Source: Bog-950 sp046329515
GTDB taxonomy: Bacteria > Bacteroidota > Bacteroidia > Chitinophagales > LD1
DNA: 64,000 nt
Assembly (NCBI GenBank): GCA_046329515.1
Contig: JAXLUM010000002.1
Location: 992,001 to 1,056,000, forward strand
Direction: 5' to 3'
The translations under genes were made by a program, and so were the position numbers. Each line of letters begins with the position of its first letter. The stretch's first letter is position 1. Below are positions 33,204-41,950 of this stretch, in pieces. The notes under the pieces were generated by a model. That model did no database searches. It saw only the letters and a program-made list of their open reading frames with translations, and was not told the DNA's origin.

Positions 33204-34700
33204 ATGGATTCTCCGCAAACCCGGTGGAAAAGGTTTTTTGCTGCTGGTTTATTTGTATTCGCAGTAGTTGTGTTAGTAAATCGACAGTTACTGGTTTTTT
33301 CCTACCAAACCAACCTGGGCGGGGTAGAGGAAATATTTGCCTACTACGCACAGCGTTTTTCGGCAGGCTTACCACTATACATAAAACCCAACACGCCTCC
33401 GTATTTTATTAATCAATACGGGCCCCTAAATCCAATTATTCTTGGAACCCTCATAAAATTGTTCGGAGGCAACAGCAACCCACACCTTATTTTTGTTTTA
33501 GGCAGAGTACTCTCTTTATGCTATAACCTTGCAACCAGTGTAATCATTTATAAATTGCTGAAAACAGGATTTAAGCAGGAGAAAAACCTATCTGCTGTAG
33601 CAGCATTACTTACGTTTTTAGTATTCTACCCCCATAACTACGCACTCCGCCCCGACTCCCTTAAGACTCTTTTGGTTATTGCATCCTTTTACACCATTGT
33701 ACTTATAGGCAGCGGCCGCACTAAAAACGCCGTAGTGGCAGCCCTCTTGCTTGCGCTCGCAATATTCACCAAACAGGATAGCCTGGTTTTTCTGCCCTTA
33801 TTTGGGCTATACCTTTTTATAGTAAATCGCGCATCAACTTGGCGCTTTACATTACTAACACTTGCCTTGGTTCTTTTCGGCGCACTAGCCTTTCACTTTG
33901 TTTACGGTGCGGTTTTTACAGAGAATATTATCAGAGGGCTAAGCCAGGGCGTTAATTTCTACTATTTCGAAAAACTTCTTTCGTTTACATGGCAGTATAT
34001 TTTGATCCTAGCGCTTAGCGCATCCACGCTGTTTGCGCTTCGCCAAGACCTTTCTCACGAGAGGAAACCCCTGTTTGCCTTAGGCCTGCTCGCATCCGCC
34101 TCATTGGTTTTCGGCTTTTTCAGCTGCCTTAAATGGGGTTCTGCCCCCGTTTATTTTTGCGACGCCCTTATACTGAATGCAATATTTATTACCAATGCTT
34201 ACACGCACTTGTCAACGCTAAAAAGCAGAGTCACCGGCACTGCATTTGCCGTTTTGCTTATCGGTTTACTCTTACTTGAATACACAAGCCCGTTAAACAA
34301 GCTTTGGTACAAGCCTGCAGTTGAAGAAAAAGCCAAGGCCTCTTATGCAGAACTAAAATCCCTTGCGGGAGACCATTCACTCAGTAATGCTTCTATTATT
34401 TGCATGGCTAAGGAGGCTGAACCTTTTTTTATGAACCGCAACCTGTTTCCAACGTACGAAGCAGAATTTGCAGAGTATTACTGGTGCCAGGGGCCCTTAT
34501 TAAAGGATCGGGATTTGTATTATCCCCACCTACTGTACAAGTATCCCCCTTTGCAACAATTACCCGCTCCCCTGTATATTCTCCGCCATGCTGAGTGTAA
34601 TCCCAACGGATTCCTGAACCTTTCTGATAATGATTGGACGGCTACCAAAAGGTTCGGGGTTTATGAACTGGACAGTATCTGTATGCAAATACCGCGGTAG
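33204..34700 (+). CDS. Polytopic GT-C/GT39-like glycosyltransferase
   Basis: A roughly 498-residue membrane protein with about ten helices. The first external loop holds GGVEEIFAYYAQRFSAGLPLY with an acidic pair (E-E), then YFINQYGPLNP, in line with ArnT/PMT-type GT-C enzymes that use lipid-linked sugars. The C-terminal 130 residues are a soluble domain containing CMAKEAEPFFMNRN. I start at ATG 33204; the reading frame also allows TTG 33198, just after the SGNH stop. Probable role: transfer of a sugar from a polyprenyl carrier on the outer face. The exact family is uncertain. Confidence 0.7.
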   Translation: MDSPQTRWKRFFAAGLFVFAVVVLVNRQLLVFSYQTNLGGVEEIFAYYAQRFSAGLPLYIKPNTPPYFINQYGPLNPIILGTLIKLFGGNSNPHLIFVLGRVLSLCYNLATSVIIYKLLKTGFKQEKNLSAVAALLTFLVFYPHNYALRPDSLKTLLVIASFYTIVLIGSGRTKNAVVAALLLALAIFTKQDSLVFLPLFGLYLFIVNRASTWRFTLLTLALVLFGALAFHFVYGAVFTENIIRGLSQGVNFYYFEKLLSFTWQYILILALSASTLFALRQDLSHERKPLFALGLLASASLVFGFFSCLKWGSAPVYFCDALILNAIFITNAYTHLSTLKSRVTGTAFAVLLIGLLLLEYTSPLNKLWYKPAVEEKAKASYAELKSLAGDHSLSNASIICMAKEAEPFFMNRNLFPTYEAEFAEYYWCQGPLLKDRDLYYPHLLYKYPPLQQLPAPLYILRHAECNPNGFLNLSDNDWTATKRFGVYELDSICMQIPR

Positions 34701-34737
34701 ATTTTTTTGACAACCATTAAAAGCTTTTCTTTACCAC

Positions 34738-35829
34738 ATGTTTGGAGGTGTATTTACAAACAAAAAAGTCCTTATAACAGGCATCTCGGGGTTTAAGGGA
34801 AGCTGGCTGGCGCTTTGGCTTAATAAGTTGAATGCTTCTCTCGCGGGCATCTCGCTTAGCCAATCTGCCTTCAACAATTTGGATAGTTTCGGGATAAAGA
34901 CTCATGTTGACCTGCGCGAATTTGACCTCACCGATTTATCATTAACCCGAAAAGCTATTGAAGAAATAAAACCGGATTTTATTTTTCATATAGCTGCCCA
35001 ACCTTTAGTTACACAGGCATTCAAGGAGCCATCGGTCACTATACATAACAACATAAATTCTACCGTAAACCTATTAGAAGCATTGCGGCTTTCCTCCCAC
35101 GCTACTACAGCCGTTTTTATTACTACCGACAAGGTATATGAAAATCGCGAATGGTATTATGGGTATCGCGAAACCGACCACTTGGGCGGCAAAGACGTTT
35201 ACAGCGCCAGCAAAGCGAGTTGTGAGTTGCTGATAAGTGCCTATCACAGAAGTTATTTCGGTGAAGAAGGGCGGGTTAAAATTTGTACAGTGCGCGCCGG
35301 CAATGTAATCGGCGGTGGAGATTGGCTGAACAGCCGCATCATACCCGATTGCGTAAATGCATGGCATAATGCCAAAACTGTAGAACTCAGAAATCCTGAC
35401 GCCTCTCGCCCCTGGCAGTTTGTACTCGATCCTCTTTCGGGTTACCTGCGTACAGCGCAGCTTTTAGCGGAAGGAAAAAGCATTGTAGGAGAAAGTTTCA
35501 ATTTTGGGCCGGATGCCTCGCTTGTAAAAACCGTTAAAGAAGTGGTGAGCGATCTTGCCCGCAATTTCTCTGAACGGCCCCTTCAGGAGTTAATTGACGA
35601 AAAAGTAAGTAACACAAAATACGAGGCAGGAATGCTTAAGCTTAATACAGATAAGGCCCTGCAATTGTTGAACTGGCAGCCGGTTATACAGTATGATGAG
35701 GCAATGAAAATGATTGGGAGTTGGTACAAAATGTACTTTAACACCCCTGAAAAAACAGGTGCATTTACAAGCGCTCAGTTGGAAGATTACATAAGTCTTG
35801 CGCGTAATCGAAAAGCCGTATGGGTATAA
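34738..35829 (+). CDS. rfbG: CDP-glucose 4,6-dehydratase
   Basis: A 363-residue extended SDR enzyme. NAD binding is at VLITGISGFKGSWLALWL (11-28), where the F-K-G-S-W form is typical of RfbG rather than dTDP-glucose dehydratase. Active-site residues: Thr130 in FITTDKVYEN, Tyr155 and Lys159 in DVYSASKAS. Other RfbG signatures are GYRETDHLGGKD and RAGNVIGGGDW. It turns CDP-glucose into CDP-4-keto-6-deoxyglucose, the entry to CDP-linked deoxy or branched sugars. It overlaps the C-methyltransferase by 10 bases. The nucleotidyltransferase that would make CDP-glucose lies just downstream on the other strand (37061-37756). Confidence 0.92.
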   Translation: MFGGVFTNKKVLITGISGFKGSWLALWLNKLNASLAGISLSQSAFNNLDSFGIKTHVDLREFDLTDLSLTRKAIEEIKPDFIFHIAAQPLVTQAFKEPSVTIHNNINSTVNLLEALRLSSHATTAVFITTDKVYENREWYYGYRETDHLGGKDVYSASKASCELLISAYHRSYFGEEGRVKICTVRAGNVIGGGDWLNSRIIPDCVNAWHNAKTVELRNPDASRPWQFVLDPLSGYLRTAQLLAEGKSIVGESFNFGPDASLVKTVKEVVSDLARNFSERPLQELIDEKVSNTKYEAGMLKLNTDKALQLLNWQPVIQYDEAMKMIGSWYKMYFNTPEKTGAFTSAQLEDYISLARNRKAVWV

Positions 35830-37064
35830 ACGCAACAGAAGCTGTTTGGAAGCTGCGCCGTAAATGCCGTTGCTGCGGAGCAGAGGATATAGCCCCCTTT
35901 TTAGATTTAGGAAAGATCCCGATTGCCGACGCCCTGCTCACAAATCCGCAAGATGAAGAGGCAATTATTCCCCTATCCGCAGCCTTTTGCAACGGCTGCT
36001 GTGCTGTGCAGGTAATGGAGGATGTGGAAGCCACAAGCATGTTTAATGCCGCGTACCCCTATTTTACCGCTGCAAACCCGGCCCTGGTAAAACACTTTAC
36101 CGACAGTGCAGAGCATATCATCAGGCAGCACAACATATTGACGGGCCAATTGGTAATTGAAGTTGGATCTAACGATGGAACCATGTTGAACGTTTTTAAG
36201 CAACATGGCATGCAGGTGTTGGGCATCGACCCTTCGGGGCCTGCTGAATCTGCTAACAAAAACGGTATTCGCACTATACAGGATTTTTTTACTCATGAAT
36301 TGGCTGGTAAACTACGTATGGAAGGTGCAAGCGCCAGGCTTATTTTGGCCAATAATGTCTTCGCTCATGTGCCCGAACCCAATTCTATGGTTTTAGGCTG
36401 GAAAGAACTTTTAGCCGAAGATGGCCTTATAATTTTTGAGGTGCCTTACCTGTATGATTTAATTACGAAGTTGGAGTTCGACACTATCTTTCACCAGCAC
36501 TATTCGTATTTTTCAGTGCACTGCCTTAAATCCCTTTTAGAAAAACACGGCCTTTACCTGAACGATGTTGAACGCATCAGCATTCATGGTGGCAGTATTC
36601 GTGTAACCGCGTCTGCCCATAAAATAAACAGGACCGGCGTTACAGCATTACTGGCAATGGAAGAGGCAGCGGGGCTTACCGATTTTTCACTCTTCCATGA
36701 TTTTGCGGAGAGGGTAAAAGCTCTTAAATCAGAATTACAGCATTTGCTGATGGAACTTAAGCAACAGGGTAAAAGCATTGAAGGTTACGGAGCAGCCGGC
36801 AAAGCCAATACACTCGTAAATTATGTCGGAATTGGAAGCACTTATATACACGTAATTGCGGACAAAAGCACACATAAGCAAGGCAAATACTTCCCGGGCA
36901 TTAAGCTGCCGATTGTAAAAACAGAGGAGTTGTTGGAGCTACATCCAGACTATATCCTGATTTTAGCATGGAATTTCGCGGACGATATTATGAGAGAATT
37001 AGAGGCCTACCATAGCAATGGGGGGAAGTTTATAATTCCTATCCCCAGCCTAAGAATAGTTTAA
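35820..37064 (+). CDS. Sugar C-methyltransferase (TylCIII/NovU/CloU-type)
   Basis: A 414-residue cytoplasmic SAM-dependent enzyme of the three-domain sugar C-methyltransferase family. The N-terminal zinc-binding part has CRCCG (16-20) with FLDLGKIPIADALL and a later CNGCC. The central SAM domain holds VIEVGSNDGTMLNVF (about 109-123), then VFAHVPEP and EVPYLYDLI. The C-terminal domain has EGYGAAGKANTLVNY and HVIADKSTHKQGKYFPG. Members methylate C3 of 4-keto-6-deoxy nucleotide sugars, giving branched sugars. Overlap with the RfbG gene supports a CDP-linked 3-C-methyl sugar, by inference. Its 3' end overlaps the convergent RfbF-like gene by 4 bases. Confidence 0.9.
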   Translation: MGINATEAVWKLRRKCRCCGAEDIAPFLDLGKIPIADALLTNPQDEEAIIPLSAAFCNGCCAVQVMEDVEATSMFNAAYPYFTAANPALVKHFTDSAEHIIRQHNILTGQLVIEVGSNDGTMLNVFKQHGMQVLGIDPSGPAESANKNGIRTIQDFFTHELAGKLRMEGASARLILANNVFAHVPEPNSMVLGWKELLAEDGLIIFEVPYLYDLITKLEFDTIFHQHYSYFSVHCLKSLLEKHGLYLNDVERISIHGGSIRVTASAHKINRTGVTALLAMEEAAGLTDFSLFHDFAERVKALKSELQHLLMELKQQGKSIEGYGAAGKANTLVNYVGIGSTYIHVIADKSTHKQGKYFPGIKLPIVKTEELLELHPDYILILAWNFADDIMRELEAYHSNGGKFIIPIPSLRIV

Positions 37065-37756
37065 CCCCAGAAATTTTTGGTGCTACCCCAAACTTCATTA
37101 AGTTCCAAGTAATCTTTGTATGTGTCCATACAACGCCAATTACCATTGTGGCGGTAGGTTTGTAACTGTCCCGATTTCACCAATAAATTCAGCAAAACCC
37201 CCTCGAGCATTTTTACCCCCTTCAACTGAGGGAACAGGTTTTTATTAACCACCATGCTTCCTGCATTTATCCAAAAGTCGGCCTGGGGCTTCTCCTCAAA
37301 CGAAGCAAGTACATCCCCATCATATTTAAACACGCCGTATGGCAATAACGGCTTAACTACAGCCAGCGTAATCAGTTTCTCCTGTTGCCGATGTGCTTCT
37401 ATCATACACCGGATATTAATGTCGCTTATTATATCACCATAACTAAGGAGATATTCTTCTGCGGACAGGGCAAGCATCGCCGCCTCTAAACGTTCGCCTG
37501 TTCCTGCTTTCTCGCCCGCGTTGCTGAAAACAATCTGCACTTCCTCTACCGGATTCTGCCGAAAATAAGCTTCAATTTTTGCCGCCTGGTGCCCCACAGC
37601 CAGCACAAACTGGTAACAGCCATTAGCTTTATAATAGGAAATGATGTGCCTTAAAATCGGAACGCCGCCCACCGGCACCAATGGTTTAGGAATATCCTCT
37701 TCATACGCCTTTAAGCGCGTACCCAAACCTCCGCATAAAATAATAACAGGCACCAC
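37061..37756 (-). CDS. Sugar-1-phosphate nucleotidyltransferase, likely glucose-1-phosphate cytidylyltransferase (RfbF-like)
   Basis: A 231-residue cytoplasmic enzyme. The catalytic loop is ILCGGLGTRLK (7-17), followed by IPKPLVPVGGVPILRHII. Features that recall RfbF rather than RmlA are the region NAGEKAGTGERLEAA, then YLLSYGDIISDINI, and the C-terminal MDTYKDYLELNEVW. RfbF makes CDP-glucose from CTP and glucose-1-phosphate, the substrate of the RfbG encoded just across the convergent junction. It is about 25 residues shorter than classic RfbF, so CTP specificity is an inference. It is the last gene of the nine-gene minus-strand chain. Confidence 0.82.
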   Translation of the reverse strand: MVPVIILCGGLGTRLKAYEEDIPKPLVPVGGVPILRHIISYYKANGCYQFVLAVGHQAAKIEAYFRQNPVEEVQIVFSNAGEKAGTGERLEAAMLALSAEEYLLSYGDIISDINIRCMIEAHRQQEKLITLAVVKPLLPYGVFKYDGDVLASFEEKPQADFWINAGSMVVNKNLFPQLKGVKMLEGVLLNLLVKSGQLQTYRHNGNWRCMDTYKDYLELNEVWGSTKNFWG

Positions 37757-37757
37757 G

Positions 37758-38468
37758 CTACTTGTATTTACTTCTGTATTGAATCAGGTTTCTCATAAAC
37801 TCGAATATAGTGCCGGGACGGATAAACGAGCTTCTCCTTTCGTTTTTATAGAACACGGTAGCCACCTCACAAATGCGCAGCTTAAGGCGGTTGGCCTCCA
37901 GCATAATTTCAGTATCCGTGAACCAATCGTTTGATATCAGTTGCATTTTTTGATAGGCCTGTCTACTGAAAATTTTTGGTTTGGAATTAATATCCCTCGA
38001 GGCAAAGTCGGTACGGTAGAGCAGCCCAAACATGATATTATAAACCCGCGAAATAAGGTAACGGTAAAAGCCATCAAAACGTTTCAGACGAAAGGTTTTT
38101 ACCAGGTCGAAATTACCTCCGGCAATAATTTTATAGACCACCGGTATATCGCTGCTGGGCATTTGTCCGTCACCATCAATAACCGCTAAAAAATTTCCTT
38201 TGGCCGAATCAAGCCCTGTTTTCATATCCCAGCCCATTTTACCCTTCTTCTCCTGCGCAATAAATCGGATACGACTATCCGTTTCTGAAAGCTCCTTTGC
38301 CACCTGCGGGGTACTATCGCTCAGCAAATCGTAGTTGGCAACCACAATTATTTCGAACTTAACGGCAAGACCTTCCATCTCGCGAAGTAACTGCCCAACA
38401 AAAATCCGCAGGGTTTCTTCCGTCATATACGCCAACACCACTACCGAAAGTTCAACGTTTTTCTCCAT
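37758..38468 (-). CDS. Family 2 glycosyltransferase (DPM1-like)
   Basis: A 236-residue GT-A enzyme: VELSVVVLAYMTEETLR at the N-terminus, FEIIVVANYDLLSDST as donor loop, GKMGWDMKTGLDSAKG (about 86-101) and the metal site LAVIDGDGQMP (about 104-114). Size and the D-G-D-G-Q motif match polyprenyl-phosphate sugar synthases and related short GT2s. A cysteine-free C-terminal arginine-rich end (ERRSSFIRPGTIFEF) may sit at the membrane. Overlaps the SDR gene by 17 bases; the RfbF-like gene follows after one base. Confidence 0.88.
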   Translation of the reverse strand: MEKNVELSVVVLAYMTEETLRIFVGQLLREMEGLAVKFEIIVVANYDLLSDSTPQVAKELSETDSRIRFIAQEKKGKMGWDMKTGLDSAKGNFLAVIDGDGQMPSSDIPVVYKIIAGGNFDLVKTFRLKRFDGFYRYLISRVYNIMFGLLYRTDFASRDINSKPKIFSRQAYQKMQLISNDWFTDTEIMLEANRLKLRICEVATVFYKNERRSSFIRPGTIFEFMRNLIQYRSKYK

Positions 38469-39171
38469 GGGGTCTTAATATCTTAAAAACAAAGCGCACA
38501 AGCCCTTTCGGAAATAAGTTAACAAGCTTCAGGGCATTACACCAAAACGGGGGATAATAAATATCCTTTCCCCCCTTTTCTTTCATGCCTTTTATAATTG
38601 ACTCAGCGCAAGCTGCAAAAGTTCCTTTTAGAAAACCGCTTTTTTGTTGAAGAGGGCCTGGAAAAACAACAAAGGAAGCAGCAGAAATTAAACCGGCCCT
38701 TTTCATCCGCTTAAATTCTGCGGTAATATCGGCTTTCGATTTTCCATAAGCCGGCAATTTTGTATCGGGCAAAAACGCCATAATACTGGATACCAATACA
38801 AAGCTTCTAACTCCAAGGTTTGAAAGATTTTCCATCAAACGCACATTAGTGGTATAGTTTACCGCTCGTACATATTCATCGGTATTGCGAAGGTCCTGAT
38901 AACGATACACTCCGGCATTTAAAATCACCCATTCGGGAAGGGGGCCATTTTTAAGCGTTTGCGACAAGGACTCAGGCATTTCGCTTTGGCCCAAATCCCA
39001 AACAACAGGCATAAAGCCATAACACTCCTCCTCTTTTATATCTTCTAAGGTTTGCGCATTCCGCCCAACACCAATTATAATATTGCCCTGCGGACACAAG
39101 CGGTGAGTCAGTTCCAGCCCAAGCCCCGAAGAAGCTCCTGTAATAAGAATTGTTTGCGCCCTAGCCATCAC
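38452..39171 (-). CDS. Short-chain dehydrogenase/reductase
   Basis: A 239-residue classical SDR: cofactor loop TGASSGLG (11-18), NAG (85-87), serine in VLVSSIMAF (about 126-134) and the Y-x-x-x-K pair Tyr142/Lys146 in AYGKSK. The C-terminal stretch FPKGLVRFVFKIL may associate with the membrane. It catalyses NAD(P)-dependent oxidation or reduction of an alcohol/ketone; within a glycan cluster a nucleotide-sugar or lipid-linked sugar epimerisation step is possible, but unproven. Overlaps both neighbours (4 and 17 bases). Confidence 0.88.
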   Translation of the reverse strand: MMARAQTILITGASSGLGLELTHRLCPQGNIIIGVGRNAQTLEDIKEEECYGFMPVVWDLGQSEMPESLSQTLKNGPLPEWVILNAGVYRYQDLRNTDEYVRAVNYTTNVRLMENLSNLGVRSFVLVSSIMAFLPDTKLPAYGKSKADITAEFKRMKRAGLISAASFVVFPGPLQQKSGFLKGTFAACAESIIKGMKEKGGKDIYYPPFWCNALKLVNLFPKGLVRFVFKILRPHGEKR

Positions 39172-40802
39172 TTCACCAAAAATACCATTTTGTATTCTGT
39201 ATTCTTTGCTAAACGCAGACGCGGTGATTGCGTTAAAATATTTACTTCTCCCCTTTCCTCAGCCCCGGCAAAATCTTTATGAAACATAATTGCCCCGACA
39301 TTATACTCGATAATAAGAGTATCAAGAGCGGCAGGATTTGAGTTCAATTCCTTACAGAGCTTATCCGCTCTTAGTCTTTCCGGCGAAAAATAGGCCAATG
39401 ATCCGTTCAATATATTATGATGATGAAAACTCTGGTAGTACATATAAATGTACTCGCGCTGATCCTGTTGAACAAACAACGAGGAGGGCAGGTTCAGCAC
39501 AACAGCATCGCCTTTTGGCAAAAGCTTGGCATTGCATTCCGCCTGATTCAGTTTTGTGGCTGAGGAATATTGCATTAAAGGAAAAGGAAGGCTCTCAGTA
39601 AGCGCAATCAAAACTAAAAATGCCAACAGGGGTTTACCTGCGTATTTTTGCCTTTCCAATATTTGCCAACCCATGCTAAACAGTATTATATGCCCGCAGA
39701 GTGCAATAAAATACAGACGCAGAGGCACCCGCACATATGCACTAACGGGCAGCAGCTTATAGAGCAAAATCATTGGTGAGGGCTCAATTGGTTTATTATG
39801 CCAACAGAAATAAGGGCCCAGGGCGATCAGCACACCGGCGAATAGCAAAAACAACGGAAACGTTTTCTTCCTATTGTTGAAGACGCCAATTAGTGCAACC
39901 AACGAGATAGAAATACCCAGATAAGCAGAGCGAACCATTTCGGGCCAACTTGTACCAGTACCTTTAAAAAACAGGTTATGTGGTAAGGCTTGCCCAAAGC
40001 TATCCATGTTTAAAGACAATAGCGGCGCATAATCCAGGTTATCTAACTGATTATAATTAACCGCACCAAGGCGCAATATTTTATAGTAGTAGATAAAAGG
40101 TGCTGCAACAATTGCCACAAAAACCGCAGCCGGTAAAAACCATTTAAGATTTGACGCTAACTCAATCAAACGCCTTAACCGGAAGCAGGCAATCAGCAGC
40201 CAAAGCGCCGCAAAAACCACAGCATTTACCGGGCTCAGCAACAGGCACACGCCCATAAAAAAAACGGAGGCAGCTAAGCGCGGAGATGAAGTTTCAGCAA
40301 CGGCTTTAAGCAGGAAGTACATGGCCATAAAACCCGGGAAACAGAATGAAATATTTGGGCTATCCACATTGCCCAGCATAAAATTGCTAAGCGAGAAGAG
40401 CAGGCCCGCGAAAAAAACGCCCAAATTCGAGGAGCTATAAAGGCGACAGAGTTTATATACAGCGTAACTGTTTAGCGCATATAGCAATACTATATACAGA
40501 TAATAGGCCCAAAGGTCGTTAAGGCCGAGAGCAGAGAAGAACATAAAAGCCACACCGCTAAAAAAATCCAGGCCATACAACGCCCATATGTGTTGTGCAG
40601 GGTGGTTGGTGCTACCGGGTGCCGCACCGCCGAACAGATGTGCAAGCTGCACCTGCATATTTTTAAACATAGCGAGGTTGGCCCATGTATCTAAATCACC
40701 GGGCAGCGAACCGTGTAGTGGCCATTGTAAAAAAACAAGGCCGATTATTAAAAAATAAAGCAGAAAAAAACGCAGGCCCTGCCTGCCGCTAATCAACTTC
40801 AT
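39168..40802 (-). CDS. Polytopic membrane protein, GT-C/YfhO-like (paralog of 60272-61930)
   Basis: A 544-residue protein with about eleven helices and a C-terminal soluble end. The first loop reads GSLPGDLDTWANLAMF, with a D-x-D pair like GT-C active sites; later ALGLNDLWAYYLYIVLLYALNSY. The protein at 60272 shows the same plan (LLPGQIDVWYNLGVLREY; LLMNDLWAYLAMCALFFTLNSF), so they are paralogs. Likely a polyprenyl-linked sugar transferase, by fold analogy only. Overlaps neighbours by four bases on each side. Confidence 0.7.
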   Translation of the reverse strand: MKLISGRQGLRFFLLYFLIIGLVFLQWPLHGSLPGDLDTWANLAMFKNMQVQLAHLFGGAAPGSTNHPAQHIWALYGLDFFSGVAFMFFSALGLNDLWAYYLYIVLLYALNSYAVYKLCRLYSSSNLGVFFAGLLFSLSNFMLGNVDSPNISFCFPGFMAMYFLLKAVAETSSPRLAASVFFMGVCLLLSPVNAVVFAALWLLIACFRLRRLIELASNLKWFLPAAVFVAIVAAPFIYYYKILRLGAVNYNQLDNLDYAPLLSLNMDSFGQALPHNLFFKGTGTSWPEMVRSAYLGISISLVALIGVFNNRKKTFPLFLLFAGVLIALGPYFCWHNKPIEPSPMILLYKLLPVSAYVRVPLRLYFIALCGHIILFSMGWQILERQKYAGKPLLAFLVLIALTESLPFPLMQYSSATKLNQAECNAKLLPKGDAVVLNLPSSLFVQQDQREYIYMYYQSFHHHNILNGSLAYFSPERLRADKLCKELNSNPAALDTLIIEYNVGAIMFHKDFAGAEERGEVNILTQSPRLRLAKNTEYKMVFLVK

Positions 40803-41950
40803 TTTTGTTGTTCGAGCTTAGCAAGAATATGCTTCTCCAAAAAACCACATCCATCCGGGCTTAAGTGGCATACATCATCAAAATACAGTTTATTCTTCGG
40901 TATCAAATTGCAAAAATCTTCAAATAGAATACTCCGGTCTGTACCTGCCGTCTTTTCAATGATAATATTGTGTGCCGCTATACCCTTAACCACATTTACC
41001 GGCTTGCCATACAACTCCGCCGGCCACCTGCTTTCGTTGTAATCCAGCTTTCTCATAAAGAAATCATGTAGATTATAATTGTCCGGCAGATACCAGGCAA
41101 AAGTAAAGAGTATCAATTTTTCGCCTTTAGCTCTGCATTGCGTGGCAATAAATTGCTGGTTAGCAGCGAAAGTGCTTATGCTTTTTACGTTGGCTCCTTC
41201 ATTCAACCAGGCATCCTGCCCCTCTTCAAAGTTATCGCTGCGTATAATATGGTCCCGGTTTTGCCTTATGCGCTCTTTTAACTCTTTATACCGTGCTGGG
41301 TTTTCAGTAGAATCCTGCTGTAATACATCTTCAAATATCCGCTCATTCAAAACATAATACTCGCGCGGGATGGTTGGCCGGCGTTTTGTTTTAATGCACC
41401 ACAGCTCATGCAATAGGTCCAGAACATAAGGCGCGGCAGTTATATTAATCTCCGGATGACGGAAATATACATACAGCTCATCATAAAACTGTATGTGCCG
41501 GTAATGTTTATCAAAAACATCCGCGGGGCAATTGTTGGCACGTGTATCATTAATGCCGTGATACATGAATACATAATCAAAGCGATAGTTTTGCAGCAGT
41601 TGCATCTTGTAGCGGGAATCGAGCGAATTGTGCGCGTTACGTGCCAAGCTAAAAACCTTTAACTTTTTTGCATGCTGCGCATTCCACTCCCTCTCCAGTT
41701 TCGATGATAAATCACACAGCTCATCATTTACAACACTTCCACCCAATATCAGTAAAGTGGTTTTAGACGTATCTCCCCTGTTTAAATCGCCAATTACCGT
41801 TCGCAATTCCGGGTAGTAGGCATAAACGACATCTGATGGATTGAAAAAACCCGCCTTAAAATGCAGGCATAAATAAGTGCGGCATATCACCTCCACCGCC
41901 AGGGCTGTGGTAATTAATACAACAAGCAAGAACTTTAGTGTGCGCATCAT
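40799..41950 (-). CDS. Membrane-anchored SGNH-like protein
   Basis: About 383 residues. An N-terminal helix (TLKFLLVVLITTALAVEVI, 4-22) is followed by an extracytoplasmic SGNH-like domain: LLILGGSVVNDELC (Gly-Gly-Ser instead of GDS), the Asn block FMYHGINDTRAN, and FDDVCHLSPDG with Asp and His. The central insert (about 150-260) is larger than in the other SGNH proteins here. I start at ATG 41950, which gives the ATGA overlap with the upstream gene's stop; a longer frame begins at 41980. Likely glycan acyl modification. Confidence 0.72.
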   Translation of the reverse strand: MMRTLKFLLVVLITTALAVEVICRTYLCLHFKAGFFNPSDVVYAYYPELRTVIGDLNRGDTSKTTLLILGGSVVNDELCDLSSKLEREWNAQHAKKLKVFSLARNAHNSLDSRYKMQLLQNYRFDYVFMYHGINDTRANNCPADVFDKHYRHIQFYDELYVYFRHPEINITAAPYVLDLLHELWCIKTKRRPTIPREYYVLNERIFEDVLQQDSTENPARYKELKERIRQNRDHIIRSDNFEEGQDAWLNEGANVKSISTFAANQQFIATQCRAKGEKLILFTFAWYLPDNYNLHDFFMRKLDYNESRWPAELYGKPVNVVKGIAAHNIIIEKTAGTDRSILFEDFCNLIPKNKLYFDDVCHLSPDGCGFLEKHILAKLEQQK

